From Desulfosarcina widdelii (GTDB taxonomy: Bacteria > Desulfobacterota > Desulfobacteria > Desulfobacterales > Desulfosarcinaceae), in NCBI RefSeq assembly GCF_009688965.1, contig NZ_AP021875.1:2790001-2854000 (forward strand): 64,000 nt of DNA, read 5' to 3'. Of this stretch, positions 18,139 to 26,305 are shown in pieces. The translations under genes and the position numbers were made by a program. How positions within the stretch are numbered: position 1 is the first letter of the stretch; each line of letters opens with the position of its first letter. The notes under the pieces were generated by a model. The model worked only from the letters and a program-made list of their open reading frames with translations. It was not told the DNA's origin and did not search any database.

Positions 18139-18789
18139 ATGCAAAGAAAAATCGTCACCAAAGTCTTCAAACGGCTGGTTCTGATGATGGCCGTTCACCT
18201 GCTTGTTTTTACAACCATCGCGACAGTTGTATATGCTCAACCCGGAAGAGGGCCTGGCCATGGCCCCGGCGAGGTTCTCCATAAAATGCCGCCCGACCAT
18301 CGTACCGTTAATGTCGGCAACTCCAGATACTATTTTCACGGCGGCGCTTTTTATCAGCAAAGGCCGGGCGGCTTCTTTCCCGTGCATGCACCCGTCGGAG
18401 CAGTGGTATTCAGCCTTCCTGTGGGCGCCATGGCGTTATTGGTGGGGGGCATCACCTACTATCTTTACAACGATGTTTATTACCGCAGGGCCCAGCAAGG
18501 ATATGTGGTCGTGGAGCAGCCCTCGGAGGTGGTAGCCGTGAAGGAAACCTCTGCCGTGGTGCCGTCTCAACAGATTACGGGCGAAACGGTAACGATCACC
18601 GCTGCACTGCTCAATGTCCGTTCGGGTCCCGGCCTGAACTTTCCGGTGGTCCAACAGATTCGACAACACGAAACGGTGGCGATCAATGGATACGCTCCCG
18701 AATGGCTGTATGTACAGCTTCCCGATGGCAGCTTCGGGTGGGTGATGCTCAAATACACTTCGGCATTCGATTCGAATGCTGCCGGATAG
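18139..18789 (+). CDS. Exported protein with C-terminal bacterial SH3 domain
   Basis: 216 residues. An N-terminal hydrophobic segment ends in VVYA, likely a cleaved signal peptide. A Gly/Pro/His-rich stretch follows (residues 35-85), then a hydrophobic segment with VGGITYYLYNDVYY, which resembles DUF6515-type envelope proteins. Residues about 150-210 are an SH3_3 domain (ALLNVRSGPGLNFPVVQQI, then LPDGSFGWVMLKY), a fold that usually binds peptidoglycan or peptides. The ATG at 18139 has AGGA upstream and gives a proper signal. A periplasmic location is likely; the function is unknown. Confidence 0.75.
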   Translation: MQRKIVTKVFKRLVLMMAVHLLVFTTIATVVYAQPGRGPGHGPGEVLHKMPPDHRTVNVGNSRYYFHGGAFYQQRPGGFFPVHAPVGAVVFSLPVGAMALLVGGITYYLYNDVYYRRAQQGYVVVEQPSEVVAVKETSAVVPSQQITGETVTITAALLNVRSGPGLNFPVVQQIRQHETVAINGYAPEWLYVQLPDGSFGWVMLKYTSAFDSNAAG

Positions 18790-18805
18790 GCAATTCGCAA
18801 ACCAA

Positions 18806-18853
18806 CGGGCGGTGGATGGCCCGCCGGAGGCGACGCTGCCCTGCCACCGCCCG
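18806..18853. terminator. Stem-loop after the SH3 gene
   Basis: CGGGCGGTGG (18806-18815) and CCACCGCCCG (18844-18853) form a perfect 10-bp stem around a 28-base loop, 17 bp after the SH3 stop. No clear T-run follows (GTAAAAA), so termination is tentative. Confidence 0.4.
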
Positions 18854-19010
18854 GTAAAAACCTTCCTTATCTCCAATTCACGTCGGTTTCATCGTGTAAC
18901 CTTTTCCTTAGCTGCACCGACTCAATAAGATAAGCAATCCGTCGCAGTGTATGGCAGTTGTTTATAAAAGTGCCGAAAACGACAATCGACCCGGAGAATA
19001 GGCAGTGTCC

Positions 19011-19165
19011 ATCCAGAAATAGGCAAATTTGGTCGAGATCGAGGCGCACGAAAAATTTTACCGCAGGTGCCCGGAGGAAATCCCCTTGGGGTGCATATAG
19101 TTGATATTTCGAGGATAAAATTTTTCTCGCAACAAAGATATCGGACAAATTGGTCATTTCTGGAT
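19011..19165. repeat. Long palindromic intergenic repeat, family 1, copy 2
   Basis: A 155-bp imperfect palindrome with ends ATCCAGAAAT and ATTTCTGGAT. Its reverse complement matches copy 1 at 605-733 over both arms. It differs mainly by about 26 extra bases in the central loop, themselves GC-rich and partly self-complementary (CCCCAAGGGG). It lies 45 bp upstream of the OmpR-type gene. Confidence 0.75.
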
Positions 19166-19210
19166 AGAAATTAGATAGGGGTGTGCCTGATTCGGAGACG
19201 GAGGAAATGC

Positions 19211-19918
19211 ATGGCAACCGGCGATACCATATTGATGATCAGTTGCGATCTGGAACTGGTCGAACAGATAGAAACGCATATGGAAGTCAACGGCTTCGGA
19301 ACGAAAGCCCTGAATCCCGGAGAGGATCCGCAAGCCAGGATCGGTGAAATTTCACCGGCGATGGTCGTGGTTGATTCTACGATGCCGGGGATGAACGGAT
19401 TTTTTGCGTGCCGGGAAATCAGGAAAGGATACGATGGCCCGATTCTTTTTCTGAATGGGGAAAGCGACGACCTGGATGAACTGCTGGCATTCGAAACCGG
19501 TGCCGATGATTACATTGCCAGACCGCTGCATCCGCGAATTATGGCTGCCAGGATCAACGCCCTGCTGAAGCGCAACCGCGTCCCCGGGCAATCGACCACG
19601 AACCCGGTTGCCGTCGGCGACCTGGTCGTCGATCCATCCCGGCGCGAGGCCTACCTCAACGACAGCCCCCTGCGGCTGACCACGACCCAGTTCGACCTGC
19701 TCTGGCACCTGGCCAACCACACCGGAACCGTGGTCAGCCGGGACGATCTGAATCGGGTGTTGTACAAAACCGATTACAACGGTATCGATCGCTCCATCGA
19801 CGTATACATTTCAAGGATCCGCCGCAAACTCGGCGACGACCCGACCGAACCGGTCTACCTGAAAACCGTCCGGGGCGTCGGATACATCTTTACCGCCCCT
19901 AACGGCAACCGGATATAG
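19211..19918 (+). CDS. OmpR-type response regulator with altered receiver
   Basis: 235 residues. Residues 3-120 are a receiver domain; the phospho-acceptor aspartate is present (AMVVVDSTMPGMNG). The acidic pocket appears to have one Asp (ISCDLEL) and the invariant Lys of the KP motif is replaced by Arg (IARPLHP). Residues about 135-232 are a winged-helix Trans_reg_C domain (LRLTTTQFDLLWHLANHTGTVVSR, then VYISRIRRKLG, TVRGVGYIF). GGAGG lies 7 bases before the ATG at 19211. No histidine kinase is adjacent, so it is an orphan, and the Lys-to-Arg change suggests altered phosphorylation control. Confidence 0.88.
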   Translation: MATGDTILMISCDLELVEQIETHMEVNGFGTKALNPGEDPQARIGEISPAMVVVDSTMPGMNGFFACREIRKGYDGPILFLNGESDDLDELLAFETGADDYIARPLHPRIMAARINALLKRNRVPGQSTTNPVAVGDLVVDPSRREAYLNDSPLRLTTTQFDLLWHLANHTGTVVSRDDLNRVLYKTDYNGIDRSIDVYISRIRRKLGDDPTEPVYLKTVRGVGYIFTAPNGNRI

Positions 19919-19953
19919 AAAATCCAATCCGGAATTGACCGCCGTGGTTCGCC

Positions 19954-20631
19954 CTATGGCCTCGGTCCTGGCCTTGGGCCCCTTTCGATCCTTAGGCGTT
20001 CCATCTGCTTCCTGGACATCACATCGGACAGTCTGGCCTCGCCGTCCGACCACACCTGTTTCAGCTCGGCATCCATACGGTCGTGCAGAAGAAGCATCTC
20101 CTCGTCGAAACGGCGATGAACGGCATCGCTTTTCTTTTTCAGATCCTTTAGGATCGCCGCGCCCTTTTCCGCCTGGTCCGCCGTCAGACCGAGTTCCTTT
20201 TGCAATCGCGGGGCATCGAACAGCCCCCCCCTCTTTTCCGGCGGAGGCGGCGGTTTCATTCGTTCCATGCGCTTTTCAATTCTGTCCACCGTTCGATCCA
20301 GCTTTTCCTGCTGCGCCGGGTTCAACACTTCCCTGATCCGCAACAGGTATTGATCGAAAAGCTGCTTGAACACCGGCTGCGATTTTTTCCACAGGTCCGT
20401 GAACTCCCGGTGCATATCGTCGAACAAGGCATCGATCCGGTTTTGTTGTTCCTGCGACAACGTCAGTTCATCCATCTGCCTCTGGAGAATGAGTATCGGC
20501 GGCGGCGGTCCCTTGGGATCCATGAAACGTTTGATGCGGTGCTTGAAAAAAGTGTTGGTCCCCATCGCTCCAGTGAGCGCACCGAGAATGAATATCAGCA
20601 GAATACCTGCAATGACCTTCCATCTGTTCAT
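19954..20631 (-). CDS. Spy/CnrX-like membrane-anchored periplasmic sensor
   Basis: 225 residues. One N-terminal membrane helix (VIAGILLIFILGALTGA) is followed by a helical, highly charged periplasmic domain. Two LTxxQ-type motifs can be seen: LTLSQEQQNRI near residue 57 and LGLTADQAEKG near residue 148, with LNPAQQEKL between. This is the Spy/CpxP/CnrX fold, whose members sense envelope damage or metals or act as chaperones. It is the last gene of a three-gene operon with an ECF sigma factor and a small membrane protein, the same logic as CnrH-CnrY-CnrX. Metal ligands cannot be assigned from the sequence. Confidence 0.75.
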   Translation of the reverse strand: MNRWKVIAGILLIFILGALTGAMGTNTFFKHRIKRFMDPKGPPPPILILQRQMDELTLSQEQQNRIDALFDDMHREFTDLWKKSQPVFKQLFDQYLLRIREVLNPAQQEKLDRTVDRIEKRMERMKPPPPPEKRGGLFDAPRLQKELGLTADQAEKGAAILKDLKKKSDAVHRRFDEEMLLLHDRMDAELKQVWSDGEARLSDVMSRKQMERLRIERGPRPGPRP

Positions 20632-20673
20632 CAGTCAATCCTTGATTCGTGTCCGTCAAAAACGGGCCACCGA

Positions 20674-21006
20674 CTATAATCCAAATGGTTCGATCAATCC
20701 GAAGTCGATCGGATTATCCAAGGCCAGGGCCGCCATCTCGATGTCGGGGTTCAAACCGCTTTGAACCATCCATAGGGCGATGAAAAGGATCAGAACCCCG
20801 GCAACAGGTGCCAGACGCCACAGGTAGTGCTGAAACAGCCATCCCAGCGGAATTTGCCCTGGAGACTCGGGCAGCGAACGGATCCGTCTCAGGGCGTTCG
20901 CTTTCCAATCGGGATCCAGGGAATCCTGCCGGTGGCTTCCGGCCCCAAGATAGACGTCCTTTAGAACCCCTTCCACCCTTTTGCGCCCTTCATGGTCCCA
21001 CCTCAT
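20674..21006 (-). CDS. Small membrane protein, candidate anti-sigma factor
   Basis: 110 residues. The N-terminal 60 residues are soluble and basic, followed by one membrane helix (LAPVAGVLILFIALWMV) and a short periplasmic tail. No zinc-binding HxxxCxxC motif is present, so it is not a classic ZAS protein. Its size, topology and place directly after an ECF sigma gene (3 bp gap) fit a CnrY-like anti-sigma factor that holds the sigma at the membrane. GGAG lies 6 bases before the ATG at 21006. The function is inferred from context. Confidence 0.6.
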   Translation of the reverse strand: MRWDHEGRKRVEGVLKDVYLGAGSHRQDSLDPDWKANALRRIRSLPESPGQIPLGWLFQHYLWRLAPVAGVLILFIALWMVQSGLNPDIEMAALALDNPIDFGLIEPFGL

Positions 21007-21008
21007 GG

Positions 21009-21629
21009 CTACTCCTTTTCCCGGGTGATCATGTCTTCTATAATGGCCCTTAGTTTTTTTCGTGAACGGTGGCTCCTGACCTTCACATTGATGGCGCTCC
21101 ACCCCAACAGCTTTGCGGCCTCCTTGACTGGAATCTCCTGAAGGTGAACCAGTTCAAGCACCATACGATCCTGCTCAGGCAGTTGGCACAATGCCCGGTT
21201 CAATACCTCCCTGGCTTCACTGCAGGCCAACCGGCGACGATACTCCTCTTTGGATTGCTGAATGGAAACGTGTTCGAGCCAATCCCGATGATCGGCGGTC
21301 AATTTGCTTACGACGGTCTCCTTGCGGCGGTATTGTTTGCGCAGATAATCGTAGGCCGCTTTTACCGCTATAGACGAGAGCCAGGCTTTGAACTTTTTCC
21401 GATCCCTGCAAGTTCCCAGGGACCGATAGGCCCTTACAAACGCATCCTGAACGGTCTCCTCCAATCCGGCTTCAGGCACGTGGTACTTGATACGATTGAC
21501 GACCATAGCCCCATATTTGTTCATCAACAGCCCAAAGGCATCGGTATCGCCATTCAGCACCCGGTCGATCACTGCCGCGTCGTCGATTTCGGCGTCGGGC
21601 AAATCGCATTTCGATTGCTGATATCGCAT
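21009..21629 (-). CDS. ECF-type RNA polymerase sigma factor
   Basis: 206 residues. Region 2 (DAFGLLMNKYGAMVVNRIKYHV, then ETVQDAFVRAYRSLGTCRDRKKFKAWLSSIAVKAAYDYLRK, given here in pieces) and region 4 (LPEQDRMVLELVHLQEIPVKEAAKLLGW, SHRSRKKLR) are clear. It directs transcription of a stress regulon. The start is uncertain: the ATG at 21629 and a TTG at 21662 are in frame and neither has a strong Shine-Dalgarno. It heads the operon with the candidate anti-sigma and the Spy/CnrX-like protein. Confidence 0.88.
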   Translation of the reverse strand: MRYQQSKCDLPDAEIDDAAVIDRVLNGDTDAFGLLMNKYGAMVVNRIKYHVPEAGLEETVQDAFVRAYRSLGTCRDRKKFKAWLSSIAVKAAYDYLRKQYRRKETVVSKLTADHRDWLEHVSIQQSKEEYRRRLACSEAREVLNRALCQLPEQDRMVLELVHLQEIPVKEAAKLLGWSAINVKVRSHRSRKKLRAIIEDMITREKE

Positions 21630-21771
21630 ATCGTATACATACAGTCGTTTGAATCGATGCAAGGGTTACGTTTTTGTGAACGCTTTCCCCTTCTTTATCG
21701 GATCGGCAGGAATTCGATCGAAAATGAGTCGATGGGATGCACGCATTGCTCCAAGCTTGGCTGCAGCGGGG

Positions 21772-22839
21772 TCAACCGTCGTTGATAGCATCCACCAGTT
21801 GTCGCAGACGCCCGAAATCCCGCCGGTTAAAGTCCACAACCAGCCGCGGCAGGTCGATCAGTTCGACCTCGTTCATCTCCTCTTCCAGGGCGCCTGACTG
21901 CCGGATGTCGCCACCGGGAATCAGGATATCTCGGTAAGCCTCCTTCAGGGTGTCGAGTTGTTCCGCTTTCAAGCGGCTGGACATGCGGATCACCAACTGG
22001 CCGTTCACATAGCGCAGGCTGTGGTAGCGCGAATAGAAATGACGGATCCGGGAAACCGCATCCTCCGGGCGGTCGAGTTTCTCGATCAGGCGGAAGTCAT
22101 CAGCGGATATGTAGCCCTGACCGGAAAGCTCGTTTTCCAGAAAATTGCACAGGCGCTCCCAATAGGTACCTCCGGGTTCGTCGATCATGAGCAGGGGCAG
22201 CGGGTAGCGCTTGCCGGTCTGCAGCAAGGTGATGGATTCCATGGCCTCGTCCATGGTGCCGAAACCGCCCGGGAAAAGGATCACCGCATCGGCTTCCTTT
22301 AAAAAAGCGACTTTTCGGTTAAAAAAATATTTGTAGGAAATATAACGGGGATTGCCCACCAGCACCGGATTGGGTTTCTGTTCAAAGGGCAGCCGGATGT
22401 TGACGCCAAAGGAGTGTTCCGGCCCGGCGCCTTCGTTGGCAGCTTGCATAATACCGGGGCCGCCCCCGGTGATCACCATGAATCCGGCATCGGCCAATTG
22501 TTTGCCCAGTTCCACGGCGATCCGATACAACGGCGCCTCCGGTCGGATGCGCGCCGAGCCGAACACCGTCACCTTGCGCACCTCCCGATAAGGTCCGAAG
22601 ACCTTGGCCGTGAAGCGCATCTCTTTCATGGAGGTGTTCATCAGCTTCAGGTCCCTGCGACCGCGGTTCTCCTGTCCGGCCTTCAGGGCAGCGAGAATGA
22701 TCTCCCGCACGATATCCGGATGGTCAATGCCCCCCACGTCCTTGATCAGGGTGTCGATGGATTCGTCTACCACACCGTTGGTTCGTGTAAAATGCAATTC
22801 CACCGGTTTGGACGATTCGTTTTCGCTTCCTTCCTGCAT
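21772..22839 (-). CDS. LOG-family (Rossmann) nucleotide-processing protein
   Basis: 355 residues. The central part has the two LOG motifs: GGGPGIMQAANEGA near residue 125 and PGGFGTMDEAMESITLLQTGK near residue 190 (the PGGxGTxxE signature). LOG proteins hydrolyse nucleoside 5'-monophosphates to base plus ribose phosphate. Many were once annotated as lysine decarboxylases. The extra N-terminal 70 and C-terminal 90 residues are typical of the longer bacterial subgroup (related to PpnN-like proteins). It appears to be a single-gene unit. Confidence 0.85.
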   Translation of the reverse strand: MQEGSENESSKPVELHFTRTNGVVDESIDTLIKDVGGIDHPDIVREIILAALKAGQENRGRRDLKLMNTSMKEMRFTAKVFGPYREVRKVTVFGSARIRPEAPLYRIAVELGKQLADAGFMVITGGGPGIMQAANEGAGPEHSFGVNIRLPFEQKPNPVLVGNPRYISYKYFFNRKVAFLKEADAVILFPGGFGTMDEAMESITLLQTGKRYPLPLLMIDEPGGTYWERLCNFLENELSGQGYISADDFRLIEKLDRPEDAVSRIRHFYSRYHSLRYVNGQLVIRMSSRLKAEQLDTLKEAYRDILIPGGDIRQSGALEEEMNEVELIDLPRLVVDFNRRDFGRLRQLVDAINDG

Positions 22840-23274
22840 ATCCGCTCAGCCCTTTCTGTATATTGGTTGTAAAGCCGTAGTGTATCGGTTTTTGTTCGAT
22901 TGGCAAGCGATTAGTTGCGTTCACCTTCGAAAACCGACATTCGGTCCGGCGAGATGCCAACCGTTGGGATCGTGGTTATGACAGGAAATATGACGATTTA
23001 CGGTTTTTGAGATTGTACGATCATGCCATCGACCGGGTCGCCGTGGTCTGCGACCGGTTCTGGAAAGATACCTGGGTGGGAATTTTCAGCCTCTTCAGCG
23101 GCATTTGCATGACCTTTTTCGAAACCTCGCAGATATAGGCCGTGACCCGCTGGATCCGGGACGGGTGAGCAGGATGCCAGCGACAAACGGGTGCCTACGC
23201 ACGGGCATGCCGCAACGGTTGTCTATAGATGGGTTCGCCGGAGGCGTTGGGTTGCCGGTGGAAGGGGCCGGGGA
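22840..23274. other. Intergenic region of about 435 bp with a possible gene remnant
   Basis: A plus-strand frame is open from 22881 to a TAG at 23138 (86 codons). Its second half has coding-like third positions (for example IDRVAVVCDRFWKD, then VGIFSLFSG). There is no ATG or GTG start; an in-frame TTG is at 23007 or 23013. It could be a short gene or the end of a decayed one. The rest of the region holds nothing I can name. Confidence 0.25.
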
Positions 23275-23571
23275 TCAACCCCTTAAGCCATAGTGGAACA
23301 TCTCGTAATGGGTATGCCCCCCGAGCAGGGCGTCAATTTTCTCCTGAATCGATTGCCGCTCCTTGCTCAGGAGCCACTTTTCCCAATCTTGCGCCGATTG
23401 CCAGGTGCTGATGACCAGAAAGACATCGGGTCGGTCGTTGCTTTTCATGGTTTCCCCGGAAATGTATCCGGGTTGGGACGTGGCCAGAGAACGCATCTCC
23501 TTGAAAAGTTTAAGCATTTCCTTTCCTTTGTTTCCGGGGACAGTCCGGGTGATCAGAATCTTGACACTCAT
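23275..23571 (-). CDS. Antibiotic biosynthesis monooxygenase-like (ABM) domain protein
   Basis: 98 residues, one ferredoxin-like ABM barrel half (VKILITRTVPGNK at the start, SQPGYISGETM, VFLVISTWQSAQDWEKWLLS). Such proteins act as dimeric heme- or quinone-linked monooxygenases, or have unknown roles. GGAGG lies upstream of the ATG (GGAGGCTCCC). It stands alone on the minus strand. Confidence 0.8.
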   Translation of the reverse strand: MSVKILITRTVPGNKGKEMLKLFKEMRSLATSQPGYISGETMKSNDRPDVFLVISTWQSAQDWEKWLLSKERQSIQEKIDALLGGHTHYEMFHYGLRG

Positions 23572-23808
23572 GGGAGCCTCCTTTTCCTGTGGGGAATACC
23601 AAGTCTTTACAGGTGACCGTTGCGCGTCAGGGGATCGGATCTTCGTCGGTTGAAAGGAATGCTTTGGTTTGGCCAGCGGCTGGAAAGCGGTTCAGATTCC
23701 GGGCGCAACGGTATTATCGTTCATTAAATGCCGATCCTGGTCGCTTGTCAAACGGTTCTTGTCTTGACGTGCGGCGATCAACTTTATCCGGAGAGAAGAA
23801 AACGTCCC

Positions 23809-24804
23809 TTACCCCAACCGAACCACGACCCGGCCTTTCTGCTGTCCCTTGAGAATTACATCGATGTTGTCGCTGAGGTCATCCATGGAGATCTGCCGGG
23901 AAAGGTTTTCGATGGCGGCGACCTTCCAGGGGCCGGCCAGATTTCGCCACACCTGCAGCCGCAGATCCATGGGACAGTTCTGGGAGTCGATGCCGATCAG
24001 GCGGACACCGCGCAGGATAAAAGGAAAAACGGTCAGGGGCAGTTCCGGGGATGCTACGTTGCCGCAGCAGGCGACCGTGCCCCAGGGCAGTGTGGATTTG
24101 ATGGTTGTGGCCAGAATCTCACCGCCCACGGTATCGATGGCGCCGGCCCACTGCCCCTTGAGCAGCGGCCGCCCGCTGGTATCGGCGGCATCCGCCCGAT
24201 CGACGATCTGGGATGCACCGATTCCCTGGAGAAAATCCCATTCCGCGGTCTTGCCGGTCACCGCGGCCACCGTGTACCCCAGCTTGGCCAAAACAGCCAC
24301 GGCCACGCTGCCCACCCCGCCGGTGGCGCCGGTAACCAGCACCGGCCCCGCTTCGGGAGCGACGCGTTCAGTGAGAAAAGAAATCCCCATGCCTGCGGTA
24401 AAACCGGCTGTGCCGTAGACCATGCTCTCTTTCAAAGTGAGACCCTCGGGCAGCGGAACCACCCATTCGGCCGGCACCCGCACGTATTGCCCGAAGCCGC
24501 CCGAGGTGTTCATGCCCAGATCGTATCCGGTCACCAATACCGGGTCGCCCTCTTTGAAGCCGCGGACCCGGCTTTGGGCGACCGTCCCTGCCGCGTCGAT
24601 TCCCGGCGTATGGGGAAAGTTACGGGTAACTCCCCGGTTGCCGATGGCTGAAAGCGCGTCCTTGTAGTTCAACGAAGAGTAGTGTACCCGGATGAGCACG
24701 TCGCCGTCAGGCAGGTCGTCGATGCTGCGCTGTTCGATCTGGCGAAGGTAAGCGTTGTCTTCTGCGGCTCGCACCACCAATGCATTGAAAATGTCAGCAG
24801 TCAT
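23809..24804 (-). CDS. YhdH/AcuI-type NADPH:quinone or acryloyl-CoA reductase
   Basis: 331 residues of the medium-chain dehydrogenase family without zinc ligands. A GroES-like N-terminus (VLIRVHYSSLNYKDALS) is followed by the Rossmann motif VTGATGGVGSVAVAVLAKLG near residue 155. The YhdH/AcuI subgroup reduces acryloyl-CoA or quinones with NADPH; the LLKGQWAGAIDTVGG and SQNCPMDLR segments fit it. The ATG at 24804 has AAAGGAG upstream. It overlaps the stop of the FRG-domain gene by 4 bases, so translation is coupled. The frame is open far upstream of this start, but that part is antisense noise under the FRG gene. Confidence 0.9.
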   Translation of the reverse strand: MTADIFNALVVRAAEDNAYLRQIEQRSIDDLPDGDVLIRVHYSSLNYKDALSAIGNRGVTRNFPHTPGIDAAGTVAQSRVRGFKEGDPVLVTGYDLGMNTSGGFGQYVRVPAEWVVPLPEGLTLKESMVYGTAGFTAGMGISFLTERVAPEAGPVLVTGATGGVGSVAVAVLAKLGYTVAAVTGKTAEWDFLQGIGASQIVDRADAADTSGRPLLKGQWAGAIDTVGGEILATTIKSTLPWGTVACCGNVASPELPLTVFPFILRGVRLIGIDSQNCPMDLRLQVWRNLAGPWKVAAIENLSRQISMDDLSDNIDVILKGQQKGRVVVRLG

Positions 24805-25652
24805 GATTCTTTTCTCCTTTGCTCGATCGATGGGTTGTGGGCGTTGGACCGGGGCGTATACTGCCGGGTGAGCCATGATGCCAGCCCGTCGAGCCCCGGA
24901 AAAAGAATGCGTTCGGTAATGTTGGCCTGGTCCAGCTTGTCGCGGATCTCCCACTTGAGATCCCGGGGGATCACAATCCGCCCGTATAGTTCTGGATGGC
25001 CGGCCAGCCAGCGGTCCAACTGGGCGGTCGGACTGGACATGACCGAAAAAAAGGCAAACTGGTTCACGATGCGTGCATCGATGGAAGGCGGTTCGAAAAA
25101 AAGCACCAGATCGCTGCCCAGGGCATCGAAGGCCTTGATGTCTCCCAGGGCATGCTCCAGCATCTCCAGGGTAAAGGCATGGGCGCCGTGACGGACGAGT
25201 TCGTCGGCCAGGGGGCTGGGCAGCATCTGGTTGATTTTCACGTAGTCGGCGTACCAGATGACCCCGTCGCAGTTGAAACGATCGGTGTCGGCAGTGGCAA
25301 AATGTGCGGCCACGAAGGGCGAATAGGTCCAGTCCAGCAGCCGGGTAGGCAAACCGTGGTGCTGGGCCACGGTGAGCCATCGCCAGGCCGTGGCATTCTC
25401 CCCGGTCCAGGAAACCTCGGCATATTTGCTGAAATTGCGCAGCAGGTGGTATTCCAGGTGAGAGTAGTCCCTGCAGCGCCGCGAAAAACTGGTTTGAAGA
25501 TCGTAGGACTTGTCCGAAAGACCCCGAAAGGCGTAGTTGGAACGAAACCGCATCAGGCTTTCCTGCCAGGAGTTCGCATAGAGCCGCTCGCACAGCTCGC
25601 ACCAGCTTTCCACCCGGACGTCGTTGCCGGTTTCCAATGCGACTGTCGTCAT
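24801..25652 (-). CDS. FRG-domain protein
   Basis: 283 residues. The F-R-G core motif is present (NYAFRGLSDKSYDLQTSF near residue 45), and the typical QHHGLPTRLLDWTYSPFVAAHFA segment lies near residue 100. FRG domains are of unknown biochemical activity and are frequent in mobile and defence-associated genes. GGAGG lies 6 bases before the ATG at 25652. The gene overlaps both neighbours by 4 bases (ATGA), which ties it to the phospholipase C-like gene upstream and the quinone reductase downstream. Confidence 0.85.
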   Translation of the reverse strand: MTTVALETGNDVRVESWCELCERLYANSWQESLMRFRSNYAFRGLSDKSYDLQTSFSRRCRDYSHLEYHLLRNFSKYAEVSWTGENATAWRWLTVAQHHGLPTRLLDWTYSPFVAAHFATADTDRFNCDGVIWYADYVKINQMLPSPLADELVRHGAHAFTLEMLEHALGDIKAFDALGSDLVLFFEPPSIDARIVNQFAFFSVMSSPTAQLDRWLAGHPELYGRIVIPRDLKWEIRDKLDQANITERILFPGLDGLASWLTRQYTPRSNAHNPSIEQRRKES

Positions 25653-26305
25653 TTCCGCCTCCGTTGGGCCTGCTTGGCAGCCACTGTTGGTCGGTGCCAA
25701 CGATGCACCATTTGTTGGAACGCGTCGTATAGGTTGTTCACCAAACTTTCGTCCCCCATGATCCGTTTCACCTGTTCTTCAATCTGCGAAATCCGCTGCC
25801 GGTCCAGGCCGACACCGGCCCACAAGGCCTCATAATCCGACCATACCGGTGGGACAGTACGGCTGTATACCCTTCCGACCAGTTCCAGATAGGCGCTTAC
25901 GCCTTCAGCGGATTCACCATTGGGCGTCCGGTTGTCGGTGAGGAGCAAGAGGTGGCTGAACATTTCTCCCCTGGCGGCATCGTTGGCATCCTGGACCGCC
26001 CTGGCCGCCGACACCCGGATCCAGCGTTCATCCGGCGGCAACTGCGAAAGATTGCCCAGAAGATCGTTATGGATGTCACTCTGAATATGATCGCACACAC
26101 AATGGATGTGCCAGCCAAGGCTGAAATCGTCCGAGGCAAAGTCGGGCTCCAGAAACCGCCGGTCGTGGGTATGCCCGCGCTCGAGGCCCGTCATCCATCG
26201 GCTGTCCGGATAGAGGGTGCCGGAAAGGTAGGCCGACCTATCCGTTACGGACAGGTGCGCGGACAAGACAGCGGCAAACCGGATGTGGGTCGCGGGCAGA
26301 GCCAT
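25649..26305 (-). CDS. Zinc-dependent phospholipase C-like protein
   Basis: 218 residues. The N-terminus (MALPATHIRFA, SGTLYPDSRW, then HTHDRRF, GWHIHCVCDHIQSD) shows the histidine/aspartate spacing of the PF00882 zinc-dependent phospholipase C fold. No signal peptide is present, so a cytoplasmic hydrolase is more likely than a secreted lipase. GGAGG precedes the ATG at 26305. It is the first gene of a tightly overlapped three-gene operon with the FRG-domain protein and the YhdH-type reductase. The assignment rests on short motifs. Confidence 0.6.
   Translation of the reverse strand: MALPATHIRFAAVLSAHLSVTDRSAYLSGTLYPDSRWMTGLERGHTHDRRFLEPDFASDDFSLGWHIHCVCDHIQSDIHNDLLGNLSQLPPDERWIRVSAARAVQDANDAARGEMFSHLLLLTDNRTPNGESAEGVSAYLELVGRVYSRTVPPVWSDYEALWAGVGLDRQRISQIEEQVKRIMGDESLVNNLYDAFQQMVHRWHRPTVAAKQAQRRRK

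Larger units (their letters stand above)
18790..19210. other. Intergenic region of about 420 bp
   Basis: No gene is convincing here. It holds the stem-loop at 18806-18853, then an AT-rich stretch (18867-19000) with nothing recognised, then palindromic repeat copy 2 (19011-19165) just before the regulator start. The minus-strand open frame across it reads through the repeat and is not credible. Confidence 0.6.

Noticed and set aside
24805-25602. N-terminal extension of the YhdH-type reductase by 266 residues
   Set aside because: The extension runs through the FRG-domain gene in another frame. The ATG at 24804 has a strong Shine-Dalgarno and fits the family start.
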